Positions 40,201 to 50,240 of a stretch of DNA of 64,000 bases are shown piece after piece. Both the position numbers and the translations under genes were made by a program. Origin of the DNA: CAVWDI01 sp963793095 (GTDB lineage Bacteria; Chloroflexota; Anaerolineae; Anaerolineales; UBA4823). The notes under the pieces were generated by a model that worked only from the letters and a program-made list of their open reading frames with translations, searched no databases and had not been told where the DNA came from. The stretch lies in the NCBI GenBank assembly GCA_963793095.1, contig CAWBYY010000002.1, positions 992,001 through 1,056,000 of the forward strand, written 5' to 3'. Numbering within the stretch: position 1 is the stretch's first letter; every line of letters starts with the position of its first letter.

Positions 40201-40818
40201 GGCTCTGTGTGCTTGAACCCATTCATCCTGGATCATGCTCCCGGATCTGATTGTCACTGAGTTGATCAATTTTATTAATCTCGTGTGAAGTTCGAAAACC
40301 ATCAAAGAAGTGCAGGAAAGGAACCCGAGCTTGCAGCGTTGAAGCAGTGTGCGATCATGGCCATGTCTTGTGCTTCCTGAATGGATCCAGAAGCCAATAA
40401 CGCAAATCCGGTTGCCTCGGGTAGCCATCACATCAGAATGATCGCCAAAAATGGATAACGCCTGTGCAGCAACAGACCGGGCAGATACATGAAAAACAGC
40501 AGGTGTTAATTCTCCGGCTATCTTATACATATTAGGAATCATGAGCAGTAGACCCTGAGAGGCGGTGAATGTTGTCGTCAATGATCCCGTTTGCAGTGCA
40601 CCATGGACTGCACCGGCTGCTCCACCCTCAGATTGCATTTCAACTACAAGGGGAACAGTTCCCCAGATGTTCGCCCTCCCCAATGCTGACCATTCATCTG
40701 CAAATTCGCCCATGGAGGAAGATGGTGTAATTGGGTATATTGCTATAACTTCACTCAGTTTATGCGCTACATAAGCAGTCGCTTCATTCCCGTCAATTGT
40801 GATAATTGAATCCTTCAT
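37250..40818 (-). CDS. nifJ: Pyruvate:ferredoxin (flavodoxin) oxidoreductase, many frameshifts
   Basis: ATG 40818 with GGAG upstream. Total span equals ~1190 codons, the usual NifJ length. Domains in order across frames: pyrimidine-binding domain (AIYPITPSSSMGEFADEWSA), domain II (VIVIMGSGSATVAETVRYLS), gamma domain (FWGLGADGTVGANKNSIKII), two ferredoxin clusters (CIQCGKCVFVCPHAVIREKV; CTGCGLCIEVCPAKDKSQVG), and a TPP domain (GACAGCGETPYVKLLSQLFG; NVNVLVLDTEVYSNTGGQAS). It ends YRQMAAMHYNNQADDE. At least seven slips interrupt it, while the amino-acid content is well preserved. The enzyme makes acetyl-CoA, CO2 and reduced ferredoxin from pyruvate and is central in anaerobes, so the slips probably reflect poor consensus. 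Confidence 0.88.
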
Positions 40819-41244
40819 ATTTAACTCCAATTTCTTCTATTATTTTTAGACCAAATCAGGTTGAATCCAAATAGGTAGTTTTAACCCTGTAATCATTTAT
40901 ACTAAATTATAAGTTTAGTATTCATTGAAGAGCCCTGAAAGTTATATTAGACATAAATATATCCTGTGACATGTCATATTCTCTAATTTTTAAATATCTT
41001 ACAGAATCTACCCATTTTTCCTGTTCAGGGATTGTTGCAGGCAATTTACCCTAAATCATGGGCATGCATCTTGCAATTTTTTTGCTGCTTCTATCTGGTT
41101 GAAAATTGCTGATAAACCCGAACGTTTTTTTGTAACCTTGGCGCAATTCCTGGTTACTATTTGATTATCGGGTACGTTTCATTTTTATTGGTCTGCTCTG
41201 ATATTGTCTTTAAGGTATTTTTTTGTAATTTGACCTGATAAACC
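40819..41244. other. Divergent intergenic region nifJ / MutL-like gene
   Basis: 426 AT-rich bases between divergent genes. Both promoters should be here, but no clear consensus pair was assigned. No coding potential, repeat or RNA was recognised. Confidence 0.5.
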
Positions 41245-43279
41245 ATGCACCTCATATCAATATCCCAATTATCTGGAAGAACCAGTGCGAATTCATTGAA
41301 AAAAATTCTTGAGAGGAATGAACCTTCTCAATTGAAAGTCAATACTTCAGAGAAGAATGAGAGAGAATATCAGATTGACTGGATTGAAAATGTGCTGCCC
41401 TCATTTGAGAATTTTTATCAGGACACACATAATCCCCGGAAAGTTTTTGTTACCAATACAGAAAGCAGACAGCTTGAGCGGGTCAATCTATTAGAAAGTC
41501 TCATTCAACAGAAATATAGAATAATCCCCAACAATACCCAATTTGACCATCCCTGTATGATCGTTGAAGTTGGTGAGTTGTACACCAGAGCAATTGCGTT
41601 TGGTTTTGTTGATGATTCTTACCGCTTAATCGCTGTCGGGGAATCAATTTCCACAACTTTTGCACCCCACTTTGATATTTGGATTGGGGTAAATGAGGCT
41701 GTAAAACAATTGACCAAAATTACTGGTTATGTTTTTTCATTAGATGGGGTCGATCAAAAGCCCGGTCAATCCGAATACAAATCCATAAACAATTCAGTAC
41801 CTATTCTTTTGTCGACAGGACCGGATATCAATGTTTTTATATTGTATACTTCCAGCCCAATCAAAGGCGAATATATCCGCCAACTTCTGAAAACAATTCC
41901 TTGCAATATATTATTTGAGGAATCAATTAACAATTTTGAATCTATTATTGAGTATTTCAATGAGATTGAAATTGTTCGACCTGATTTGTTAATATGTGAG
42001 AAAGACGGAGGGCATGAAAGAAAATCCGGATCAGGTTGTACCGATTGGGTAAATCTGATAAAAACATCATTTGATTCGGATCAAAGTCCAAAAATGTTGT
42101 TTATTCAAACTGAACCAGGTTCAGGGGCAACCGAACAAAATATAACTAAAGATTTGAAAGATACTAAAGGAGACAATCCTCTTATTACAACCAAATGTGA
42201 ATTCTTGAACAAGGAAAAGAGCTATCTGACGGAAATTGTTAATAATATTCGCCTGGACAAAATTCGAGGGGAAAGTCCAAGGAATAAATTTAGTGATTAT
42301 CCAATTATCCACAGATTGGAAGCCAGCTCGAGAGTATTTCAATTTCTCAATAAAGAGCGAGGGGGCAATATCGGAATTATGGGTGTTCACCTGGATTATT
42401 CGAATACTTCGATTACAACTTCACTCTCTGGAGAAATACAGGTAAATTATTACCCTGAATTTGGAATCCCTTCCAGACCTCAAAAGTACCTTAATAATCT
42501 CTCACCTGAGGATGTTTTATCCTGGATGACCGTTGAAATTGAAAAAACGTATATTGAAGAATACCTGTCTAATAAAAGGTTGTTCCCATTCAGCATCCCT
42601 ACCACAGTTGTTGAATTGGAAATCGAATATGCAATCGCCTGTCAGATTCTTTTTTCAATGGCTGCAAAATATTCAGCCGGGCGGAAGTCAATAGAAAAAG
42701 AAAGTTCAACGAAAAAGCCAATCATATGAATTAATTTTTGCTTCTGGAAATATTTTTTCTCTTTCTCAGGATTCTGTGAAGGATGCCCTGCTCCTATTGA
42801 ATGGCATCCAGCCAGTTGGCGTGTTTTCGATGTTATTAGATCGAATGGACCTAATTCCAGCAATGGGGGCTGTGGCTGGGATTGATCCGCTTATCGCAGT
42901 GCAAATAATGGAGTCAAATGTATTTACGAATCTGGGCACTTTCATTTGCATTGAAAGCCAGGCTAAGACTGGAACACCTGTGTTGAATATCAATATCAAA
43001 TATGGAAACGGAAACACTGAGAATCATGAAATTATCAAGGGTGAATTTGTAAATTTCCCTGTAAGCGAGGGGGAGATCACAGAACTTATCCTTCAGCCTT
43101 TACAGAAGTGTAATATCGGCATGGGTCCGGGCAAGGGTGGGAAAATTCGACTGCATGGCGGTTGCCTGGGTATTGTTATTGATGGTCGCGGAAGACCTGT
43201 ACCTATGCCACCCAATAGACATGAACGGATGGAAAAAGTCACACAATGGGAGCGTAAATTACGCCAGTTTCATCAATGA
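41245..43279 (+). CDS. Glutamate mutase L-like (MutL/GlmL) ASKHA-type protein, one frameshift
   Basis: Two frames join near 42725 into one ~678 aa protein. Part 1 has an actin/ASKHA-like phosphate motif CMIVEVGELYTRAIAFGFVD, followed by GESISTTFAPHFDIWIGVNE, and later PIIHRLEASSRVFQFLNKER. Part 2 begins ELIFASGNIFSLSQDSVKDA, LLLLNGIQPVGVFSMLLDRM, LIPAMGAVAGIDPLIAVQIM, and ends GMGPGKGGKIRLHGGCLGIV, IDGRGRPVPMP. These follow the MutL/GlmL family named for genes linked to glutamate mutase, though no mutase subunits are nearby. The true role is unknown. The next gene overlaps by four bases (ATGA), indicating coupling. Confidence 0.75.
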
Positions 43280-44334
43280 TCACAAACTCGATTCAAATAA
43301 CGCCGGAAACTGAAATTCGGAGAATAAGGATTATGCCAGCGCCAGGGAAAGTTCTGGTACGAAAAGGAGAAAGAGTCAGATCAAGCGATGTTATTGCAGA
43401 AACAAAAGTTAATTCTAAATATTATGGTTTGGATGTGGCGCGTGGGTTGGGGGTTTCTGCAGAAGAAGTATCAGGATACATGAGCTTTCCTGTAGGAAAA
43501 GATTTCCGGAAAGGGAATATCCTGGCTGGCCCCCGAGGGATACCCAGACGGGTTGTGAGAGCGCCTTTCGACGGGTCTCTAGTAGAAATTTTCAGGGGGG
43601 TGGCAATACTTAAAGATACTGGTCAACCGTACTATCTAAAATCCGGATATTCAGGAAAAGTTGTTGGTTTAATCCCTCAAAGGGGTGCGGTTATAGAATC
43701 AAAAGGCGCCTTAATTCAGGGGATTTGGGGTAATGGAAACCTGGGTGCAGGTCATCTGGTTGGAAGTAATGGATCAAATAATGAAGAATTGTTTGGAGAT
43801 GTTCCCCCTGACGAATTCAAAAACAAAGTGTTGTTTACCAGGGATTGCCTGGATGGATTAACACTGCGAAGGATCAAAAAATTTCCCCTGAATGGTTTGA
43901 TTCTCCCATCAGTCAATCCTGCTCTGGTGATGGAACTTTTAGATTTCCCTTTTGCAATTGTTATCCTGGATAGTTTTGGTAATCGATCGATGAACTTTGA
44001 AGCTCAAAATATTTTATCGAAATCAGTTGGAGAATATGTAGAAATTATTGCTGAGCCTTGGGATAGAGATAGAGGCGAACGCCCTGAAGTTATCATTCCT
44101 CACACCCGCAACAAAGCTTATTTTATTACTACAAGTAAAAAAAATGAAAGTGAAGGTCAACTAGTAAGAATTGTCTCCTCACCATACGCAGGTGAGTTAG
44201 GGAGATATCTCTTTACGAATAAGGTATCAAGACTATCAAATGGTTTATTCTCAAAATCTGCAGAAGTAGTTCTCAATAATGGAATTCGAGTTACTGTTCC
44301 ATTAAATAATCTTGAATTTGTAGAATTGAGATGA
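43276..44334 (+). CDS. Conserved protein with repeated barrel-sandwich (biotinyl/lipoyl-like) motifs
   Basis: 352 aa. Its ATG overlaps the stop of the MutL-like gene. The first half shows repeated 'pG.vlvrkGe.V' units: APGKVLVRKGERVRSSDVIA, APFDGSLVEIFRGVAILKDT, SGYSGKVVGLIPQRGAVIES, which resemble barrel-sandwich-hybrid folds but lack a biotinyl/lipoyl lysine motif. The second half (FTRDCLDGLTLRRIKKFPLN, GLILPSVNPALVMELLDFPF, IIAEPWDRDRGERPEVIIPH) ends with a KOW-like segment (LVRIVSSPYAGELGRY). Function unknown. Co-transcription with the MutL-like gene suggests a shared process. Intact. Confidence 0.65.
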   Translation: MITNSIQITPETEIRRIRIMPAPGKVLVRKGERVRSSDVIAETKVNSKYYGLDVARGLGVSAEEVSGYMSFPVGKDFRKGNILAGPRGIPRRVVRAPFDGSLVEIFRGVAILKDTGQPYYLKSGYSGKVVGLIPQRGAVIESKGALIQGIWGNGNLGAGHLVGSNGSNNEELFGDVPPDEFKNKVLFTRDCLDGLTLRRIKKFPLNGLILPSVNPALVMELLDFPFAIVILDSFGNRSMNFEAQNILSKSVGEYVEIIAEPWDRDRGERPEVIIPHTRNKAYFITTSKKNESEGQLVRIVSSPYAGELGRYLFTNKVSRLSNGLFSKSAEVVLNNGIRVTVPLNNLEFVELR

Positions 44335-44364
44335 TATCAGATAATAAACTGCTGGTGAGGCAAC

Positions 44365-46002
44365 ATGTATAAAAATGATGAAATCATTGATTTCTTACAA
44401 AAGACATTTCTGTTCAAATACTTGAACGACTGGCAGTTGTCGCAATTGGCTTTAGATATGGAATTGATACCCATAAATCAAACCGGCACAGTATATCTAA
44501 AGAATGAGCCTGCTGAACATATTTATTTTATTTTACGGGGACGAGTTGCACTGGATGTAAAAAAAGGACAAAAAATTCGAAGATTTGCTGTACTGAAGCG
44601 TGGAGATTATCTTGGCGAGGATTGTATTGAAAGTAGCTTTTACCGGGAGCGAGCCGTGGCATTGGAAGATGTTACTCTTTTGAAATACCCGAAGGCAAAA
44701 TTAATAGCGATTCAAAATGAATATCCAATCATTAAGGAGATAATCAGCGCAACTGCCATTAGCAGAGAAATGACTCGTAACAAACCATTCGATTGGCTGG
44801 GCGATGACGAAGCAGCTTATATTATCGCAAGGAAACATGAATTCTTCTTGTTTTTAAAATTATTTGGGTTGTTTCTTATATGGTTGCTGGCGATAACTTT
44901 TCTTGAGTGGTTTGATGTTTCGTCACTTGTTCTGAATAATGCGATAATTTTTTGGGGGATATTAATCACCACCGGGATTGGAATATGGTTATGGAAAGAC
45001 TGGGGGAATGATTATTATGTAGTTACAAATAAACGAGTAATTTGGATCGAAAAATCTCCATTTTTATACGAAAGCCGCCAGGAAGCGCCATTAACCTCGG
45101 TGCTTTCTTTAAAGGTGTTATCTCTTTCGGGATTAAGATATCTGATCGATTATGGTAACTTGATAGTAAAAACTTATACAGATGAAATACCAATGCTTCA
45201 TATCCGGTCTCCTGGTTTGGTAATCGAGTTTATTAATGGTCTCCAATTAAGAAAGCAGGAGTATACAAGTGGGAATGAATATGAGGTCATGGACGAGGCT
45301 TTGCGGAAGCGTCTGCGATTATCGCAGGATCAATCTTTGGATAAAAAGTATGCCAACCAAGATGCTGATGCCGACCAGAAGATGTATACCTCCCATGGAA
45401 TGTTATATGATAGATTGGTAAATGTCAGATTTAATGATGAAGAAAAAATAATATACAGGAAGCACTGGTTTGTACTGATAAAAAAGGTTTGGATTCAATC
45501 TCTGGTAATTCTTGGGTTACTGATTATTTTCTATTTTTTAATCCAAGCTGAAACCACAAATCCAGTTACATCTGGATTTTGGATTGTTTTCTTTATTGTT
45601 GTAATTGGTATCTGGGTTTATCAATTTTTGGATTGGCGAAATGATGTTTATATAATAACACGCGAAAAAATATATAATATTGAACGAAAACCGCTGGGTC
45701 GTGAGAACAAGAAATCAGCATTGCTGGAAAATATTCTGAGCCTGGAACATAATCGAGTGGGGTTGATAGGACTGTTTTTAAATTATGGTACTGTTACTGT
45801 CAACATCGGGGCCGAAAAGTTTGAATTTTACGACGTTTATAATCCAGCCCAAGTTCAGAATGAGATATTCGAGCGGATGACCACCCAACAGAATCGACTG
45901 GAAGAGTATCAAACCGCGCAAGAGCGTGAGCGTGTTGCGGATTGGTTTGCTATTTACCATAAACACACCGATCAATCAGGATTTCCATCCAATCCGATTT
46001 AA
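44365..46002 (+). CDS. Cyclic-nucleotide-binding plus two bacterial PH (DUF304-like) domains, membrane protein
   Basis: 545 aa. Residues ~15-130 are a cNMP-binding/Crp-like cradle (EPAEHIYFILRGRVALDVKK, RGDYLGEDCI). Two tandem modules follow, each with a pair of transmembrane helices and a bPH2 strand set: FLFLKLFGLFLIWLLAITFL, then DYYVVTNKRVIWIEKSP; and IQSLVILGLLIIFYFLI, then DVYIITREKIYNIERKPLG. There is no DNA-binding domain, so it is a membrane-anchored sensor or scaffold rather than a Crp regulator. Starts 30 bp after the previous gene. The pocket lacks an obvious cAMP Arg signature, so the ligand is uncertain. Intact. Confidence 0.8.
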   Translation: MYKNDEIIDFLQKTFLFKYLNDWQLSQLALDMELIPINQTGTVYLKNEPAEHIYFILRGRVALDVKKGQKIRRFAVLKRGDYLGEDCIESSFYRERAVALEDVTLLKYPKAKLIAIQNEYPIIKEIISATAISREMTRNKPFDWLGDDEAAYIIARKHEFFLFLKLFGLFLIWLLAITFLEWFDVSSLVLNNAIIFWGILITTGIGIWLWKDWGNDYYVVTNKRVIWIEKSPFLYESRQEAPLTSVLSLKVLSLSGLRYLIDYGNLIVKTYTDEIPMLHIRSPGLVIEFINGLQLRKQEYTSGNEYEVMDEALRKRLRLSQDQSLDKKYANQDADADQKMYTSHGMLYDRLVNVRFNDEEKIIYRKHWFVLIKKVWIQSLVILGLLIIFYFLIQAETTNPVTSGFWIVFFIVVIGIWVYQFLDWRNDVYIITREKIYNIERKPLGRENKKSALLENILSLEHNRVGLIGLFLNYGTVTVNIGAEKFEFYDVYNPAQVQNEIFERMTTQQNRLEEYQTAQERERVADWFAIYHKHTDQSGFPSNPI

Positions 46003-46062
46003 CAAACTCCCAGTATCGTGTAAAATTAGTAAACACTTAGCAACAACTACAGTGAGGTATAT

Positions 46063-46572
46063 TTGGCTGTTAGAGAAATTGTAACCTTGCCAGCACCTGT
46101 ACTGAGGTCAAAAGCACGTAAGGTGACCAGTTTTAATCAAGACCTGCGGATGCTGGTTGATGACATGGTTGATACAATGCGCGTGGCTCCGGGAGTGGGT
46201 TTAGCCGCTCCTCAGGTAGATATCCCGTTAAGAGTTATTGTCGTCGAATTTGGCGATGAAGATGACCCTGACGTCCCATCAAAATTATATACTGTGATCA
46301 ATCCAGAATTATCGCGGTTTTCCAAAGAGTTGGATGTAGGGACTGAGGGATGTCTATCTATCCCGGGATTTGTTGGGGAGGTCGAGCGCCCAAAGAGTGT
46401 GACTGTAAAAGGTTTTAACCGCGCCGGACAACCTTTGAGGATTAAGGCAGCAGGTTGGTTAGCCCGAATTTTCCAGCATGAAGTTGATCACCTTGATGGC
46501 ATTCTTTATATTGATCGCACCGATAAGGTTTGGGAGCTTAAAGAGGAATTATCTCAGGTAAAACCTGTATAA
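46063..46572 (+). CDS. def: Peptide deformylase
   Basis: 169 aa from a TTG with GAGGT upstream. All three family motifs are present: GVGLAAPQ (~46-53), EGCLSIPG (~102) with the metal-ligand Cys, and QHEVDHLDG (~145), which supplies the two His ligands and the catalytic Glu. It removes the formyl group from nascent proteins in the cytoplasm. The gene is intact, of usual length, and lies in a rightward series with recF. Confidence 0.95.
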   Translation: MAVREIVTLPAPVLRSKARKVTSFNQDLRMLVDDMVDTMRVAPGVGLAAPQVDIPLRVIVVEFGDEDDPDVPSKLYTVINPELSRFSKELDVGTEGCLSIPGFVGEVERPKSVTVKGFNRAGQPLRIKAAGWLARIFQHEVDHLDGILYIDRTDKVWELKEELSQVKPV

Positions 46573-46602
46573 CGAATAAATTTCCCGGATTGATTTTATT
46601 GA

Positions 46603-47827
46603 ATGCATCTTAGCCATCTCTCACTTACAAATTTCCGCAATTTTACCCGCCTGGATATAGATGTACCTGGCGGGTTGGTTTTGTTAGTAGGAAATAATGC
46701 CCAGGGAAAGACAAGCCTTCTGGAGGCGGTTAATTTCCTGGCTACATTTGACTCATACCACACTAATAGCGACCGCCAATTAATTAATTTTATGGCAGCC
46801 AGAGAAAAAATTGCAGTAGCCAGGATTCAGGCAGAATTAATAGAAAAGGCGCATGATTCCAGTTCCCGTAATTTGCATCACATTGAAATTCGGATTATTC
46901 AGGAGAAAGTCAATTCTGGAAATTCACCCAGAGTCAGAAGGGAAATTCTTTTAGACGGTGTTAAAAGAAGAGCAAGCGAGGCAGTCGGTATTTTTAATGC
47001 TGTTTTGTTTTTGCCTCAAATGTTGAGGGTGATTGAAGGATCACCTGAAGACCGCCGCCGATATTTAAATATAGCAATAAGCCAGGTCTTACCTTCCTAT
47101 ATAGAGATTCTTAGAGAATATAAAAAAATTTTAAGCCAGAGAAATGCTCTTCTAAAAAGGCTCAGTGACCGCGGCGGTGATGAAAACCAGCTATTTTACT
47201 GGGACGAGAAACTTTCAATTGAAGGCGCAAAACTGATTATTGAACGAATTCGGGCAGTACATGAGATTGAACTGCTAGCCCAAAAAGTGCACTCTGAGCT
47301 TACAAGAGCGGATGAAGTCTTGCGAATAAATTATGTCCCATCTTATGATCCATTACTGGAAGTAAACGATCAGTTCTCGCTTCCTATTTTAACCCCTGTT
47401 AACCGGTCGGTACTCACCTATGAAACGATTCAAAATCGTTATTTGGAAGCATTGTCGAGGATTTATAAAGATGAGATTGAACGCGGCATTACGACGATTG
47501 GACCGCACCGGGACGATCTGCGATTCATCTGTAATAGTATAGATTTAGGGGAATATGGTTCACGCGGCCAATGCAGAACCGCTGTATTAGCAAGCAAATT
47601 AGCTGAAGTCGAGTGGATCCGCCAGAGGACGGGAGATTGGCCAGTATTATTGTTGGATGAGGTAATTTCGGAACTCGATCCTATACGTAAATCTGATTTA
47701 TTGACTTATATTCAATCCAGCGATCAAGCTCTTGTCACCACTGCTGACCCCGGATCAATTTAATGATGATTTTATCGAACTCGCGAAAGTCTGGCATATA
47801 GTTGGAGGCAGGATTAAAAATGATTAA
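46603..47827 (+). CDS. recF: DNA replication/repair protein RecF, 3' frameshift
   Basis: ATG 46603. Walker A GNNAQGKTSLLEAV (~30-43), signature region GPHRDDLRFI, and Walker B WPVLLLDEVISELDP. The apparent stop at 47763 cuts the protein short (VTTADPGSI). In the next frame the usual end appears, DPDQFNDDFIELAKVWHIVG, GRIKND, with TAA at 47825-47827. An extra C in a CCCC run near 47752 explains it. The corrected length of ~408 aa is slightly longer than average because of an insert around residue 90. RecF loads RecA at gapped DNA. The corrected stop overlaps the MOSC start. Confidence 0.9.
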
Positions 47828-48320
47828 AAGGGAAGAGCAGTTATTTGGTGCAAATGGAAGGATTTTTCAAATCAACCGTTCCAGAGGGGGTGTGCCAAAG
47901 ATTGCGATTGAGAGTTGTGAATTGGTGAAATCGGGTTTGTTTGATGATAACCAGAGCAATATTAATCTACATGGTGGACCAGAACGGGCTTTATGCCTGT
48001 TTTCATTGGAAAAAATTCTTAAATTACAGACCGAAGGACATCATGTTTTCCCAGGTGCCCTGGGTGAAAACATCACCATATCAGGATTAAGATGGGAATC
48101 TGTTGTCCCTGGGGTGAGGTTGAGGACTAACCGGGGTGTAAGAATCCTGATAACATATTTTACATCTCCATGCAGGACAATTGAAAATTATTTTAAGGAA
48201 ATGCAATACAGCAGGATTTCGCAGAAGATCAATCCTGGATGGTCAAGAGTTTATGCAGAAGTGCTTCAGGGTGGTATGTTGAAAATTGGGGATTCAATTC
48301 GTATTGAAATTGAACTTTAG
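47820..48320 (+). CDS. MOSC domain protein
   Basis: 166 aa from ATG 47820 with GGAGGCAGG upstream. The overlap with the corrected recF stop supports this start over 47802. NLHGGPERALCLFSLEKILK, FPGALGENITISGL and FTSPCRTIENYF (the conserved MOSC cysteine) identify the domain, related to molybdenum cofactor sulfurases and YiiM-type proteins. Probably handles molybdenum cofactor or N-hydroxylated substrates. Convergent with rsmG, ending 11 bp from it. Intact. Confidence 0.87.
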   Translation: MIKREEQLFGANGRIFQINRSRGGVPKIAIESCELVKSGLFDDNQSNINLHGGPERALCLFSLEKILKLQTEGHHVFPGALGENITISGLRWESVVPGVRLRTNRGVRILITYFTSPCRTIENYFKEMQYSRISQKINPGWSRVYAEVLQGGMLKIGDSIRIEIEL

Positions 48321-48331
48321 AAATATATCGA

Positions 48332-49051
48332 CTAACCAGCCTTTAATGGGCGTTTCCTGGGAATCCCAACCCGGCGAGGATATTTCTCAGGAGTCGCTGC
48401 GACTTTATCAATTACTACAAGGTAGCGATCTTCAGCAACTCCAGGTAATGCAATCCTGCGTAATTTCCTTAAATGGCCTCCCAATAAAGCAGTGGCATAT
48501 TCAGCCTCATGAGCTTCAGCCGGGGCATCAGGACCTTTCATCGCAATCATTACCCCATTGACCTTTAACAACGGAAGAATGTATTCAACAAGAGTAGACA
48601 TAACCGCAACCGCTCTAGCAACAGCCCAATGGAATTTCTGGCGATACTGAGGTTGCTGGCCTAAAATCTCCACCCTTGAATGGATAACCTCAACATCTTT
48701 TAATCCAATTGTTTGGATGATGTGCTGGCAAAACTCTACTTTTTTTCCCACTGATTCAACCAGAGTGAGTTTTATTTCTGGGTTTACAATCTTGAGAGGA
48801 ATACCCGGGAATCCAGCACCCGTACCCACATCAACGATTCCATCGTTGAATATATTTGTAATTTCAAGGTAGCATGTGAGTGAATCGAGGAAATGCTTAA
48901 TTCTGATTTTTTCCGGATCTTTGATTGTGGTCAGATTATATTGTTTGTTCCAGTAAATTAGCTCATTCTCGAAATAGATTAAGGCATCAATCTGGCTTTT
49001 GGTTAATTCAATCCCCAACATGGAATTTGTAATCTGAACAAATTCATCCAT
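48332..49051 (-). CDS. rsmG: 16S rRNA (guanine-527-N7) methyltransferase RsmG
   Basis: 239 aa. NLTTIKDPEKIRIKHFLDSL, IVDVGTGAGFPGIPLKIVNP, LTLVESVGKKVEFCQHII and FHWAVARAVAVMSTLVEYIL match RsmG/GidB in order. The SAM loop is VGTGAGFPGIP (~77). Methylates G527 of 16S rRNA. A basic C-terminal tail (RYPRRVGIPRKRPL-like) is typical. Intact. Its promoter should be in 49052-49150. Confidence 0.93.
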   Translation of the reverse strand: MDEFVQITNSMLGIELTKSQIDALIYFENELIYWNKQYNLTTIKDPEKIRIKHFLDSLTCYLEITNIFNDGIVDVGTGAGFPGIPLKIVNPEIKLTLVESVGKKVEFCQHIIQTIGLKDVEVIHSRVEILGQQPQYRQKFHWAVARAVAVMSTLVEYILPLLKVNGVMIAMKGPDAPAEAHEAEYATALLGGHLRKLRRIALPGVAEDRYLVVIDKVAATPEKYPRRVGIPRKRPLKAG

Positions 49052-49181
49052 GGTTTCAATTATACCTTTTTGAGCTCAATCGAAGATCTGGTGACTTTTT
49101 ATTGAAACATCAGCTGGATGAGAAATGCCGTTGATCCTGAATTCAGGTCAACGGCATTTTGTCCCATTACTTTGAAATCAT

Positions 49182-50153
49182 TTACATGGATTTGTGTGAA
49201 GGAGGGAGATTATTCTTTTCTACGGATTTTTTCTCTTTTCGCCTGCGCCGAACAGCACGCAGAATAAGATACAGTGGTAAGACAAAGACGAGAAGGAAGA
49301 TAAATATAACCGGAAGAATAAAGATAAGCATCCAAATAAGTGACTCGATGATAAACTTCAGGGCATTTATCAATGCTTGGATTGCATTTTTTGCTACACC
49401 TGCGGGTTGCCAGCCGCCAATGGTCAGCGGTTGAACTGCTTCATCGGCAAGGATTTCTACATTTATAAGAGACATTGCCGCGGACTGCTCGTAATACTGG
49501 ATTTGACCTTTTGTGACTTCAATCTGTTCTTGAACCCGGGTTAGCTCAGTGTACACCGCCAATACGTCTTCGGTTTCATCAGCATCTTCCATAATTTCAA
49601 GAAGTTGTTCTTCCGTTTTTTCGAGGTTGCGCAAACGAGATTTCTGGTCAATGTATTCTCTTGTCAGGTCCTGGCTCTCAACCGTTTCGCTCAGTGGGTC
49701 TTGATTGCTCAGGTCTCTAATATTACCAAGGGCGTCATTCAATTTTTGAGCAGGCACTCGCAAGGTGGCAGATGCCTGGCTTACATTAAGATTGTTGTCC
49801 AATTCGCGCTGGTACAGATTAGCTGAGACAACAAATCCGCCCAGTTCTTCTGCCATTCTACTGATACGTTCCAATGCATCCCCTGGGTCACTCACGACAA
49901 TGGTAATGCCGGCATTCTTTATTATGATCCTTTCGATATCATCTACGGCTGGCTCATTCAAAGATCTAGTAAATGAATCTTCCTCCATAATCTCTGCGGC
50001 AACTGCTGGTGCGCCCTCGAATTCGACTGCAGCTTCATCGTAGGATGATTCGGAAATCGATTTAGGCGCAGAGGCACATGCCCCTATTAGTAAAGCGCTA
50101 ATCAAAATTAATAGCAGATGCTTACCGGATAGTCCTTTGTTTGTTTTTATCAT
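49182..50153 (-). CDS. DUF4349 lipoprotein
   Basis: 323 aa. The lipobox ALLIGAC ends a type II signal peptide (~18-27). RIIIKNAGITIVVSDPGDAL begins DUF4349, FVVSANLYQRELDNN and ATLRVPAQKLNDALGNIRDL follow. A coiled coil spans ~160-225 (SRLRNLEKTEEQLLEIMEDA, RVQEQIEVTKGQIQYYEQSA). One C-terminal transmembrane helix (MLIFILPVIFIFLLVFVLPL) is followed by RAVRRRRKEKKS in the cytoplasm. Function unknown; cell envelope. Intact. Confidence 0.87.
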   Translation of the reverse strand: MIKTNKGLSGKHLLLILISALLIGACASAPKSISESSYDEAAVEFEGAPAVAAEIMEEDSFTRSLNEPAVDDIERIIIKNAGITIVVSDPGDALERISRMAEELGGFVVSANLYQRELDNNLNVSQASATLRVPAQKLNDALGNIRDLSNQDPLSETVESQDLTREYIDQKSRLRNLEKTEEQLLEIMEDADETEDVLAVYTELTRVQEQIEVTKGQIQYYEQSAAMSLINVEILADEAVQPLTIGGWQPAGVAKNAIQALINALKFIIESLIWMLIFILPVIFIFLLVFVLPLYLILRAVRRRRKEKKSVEKNNLPPSHKSM

Positions 50154-50240
50154 GTCGGTACTCCAAATATAGATTGTTTAAATTGAGACGTTCGGGTGTC
50201 TGATTTTGTTCCCCCTGAATAAAAAAAATGATCCGGCCAC

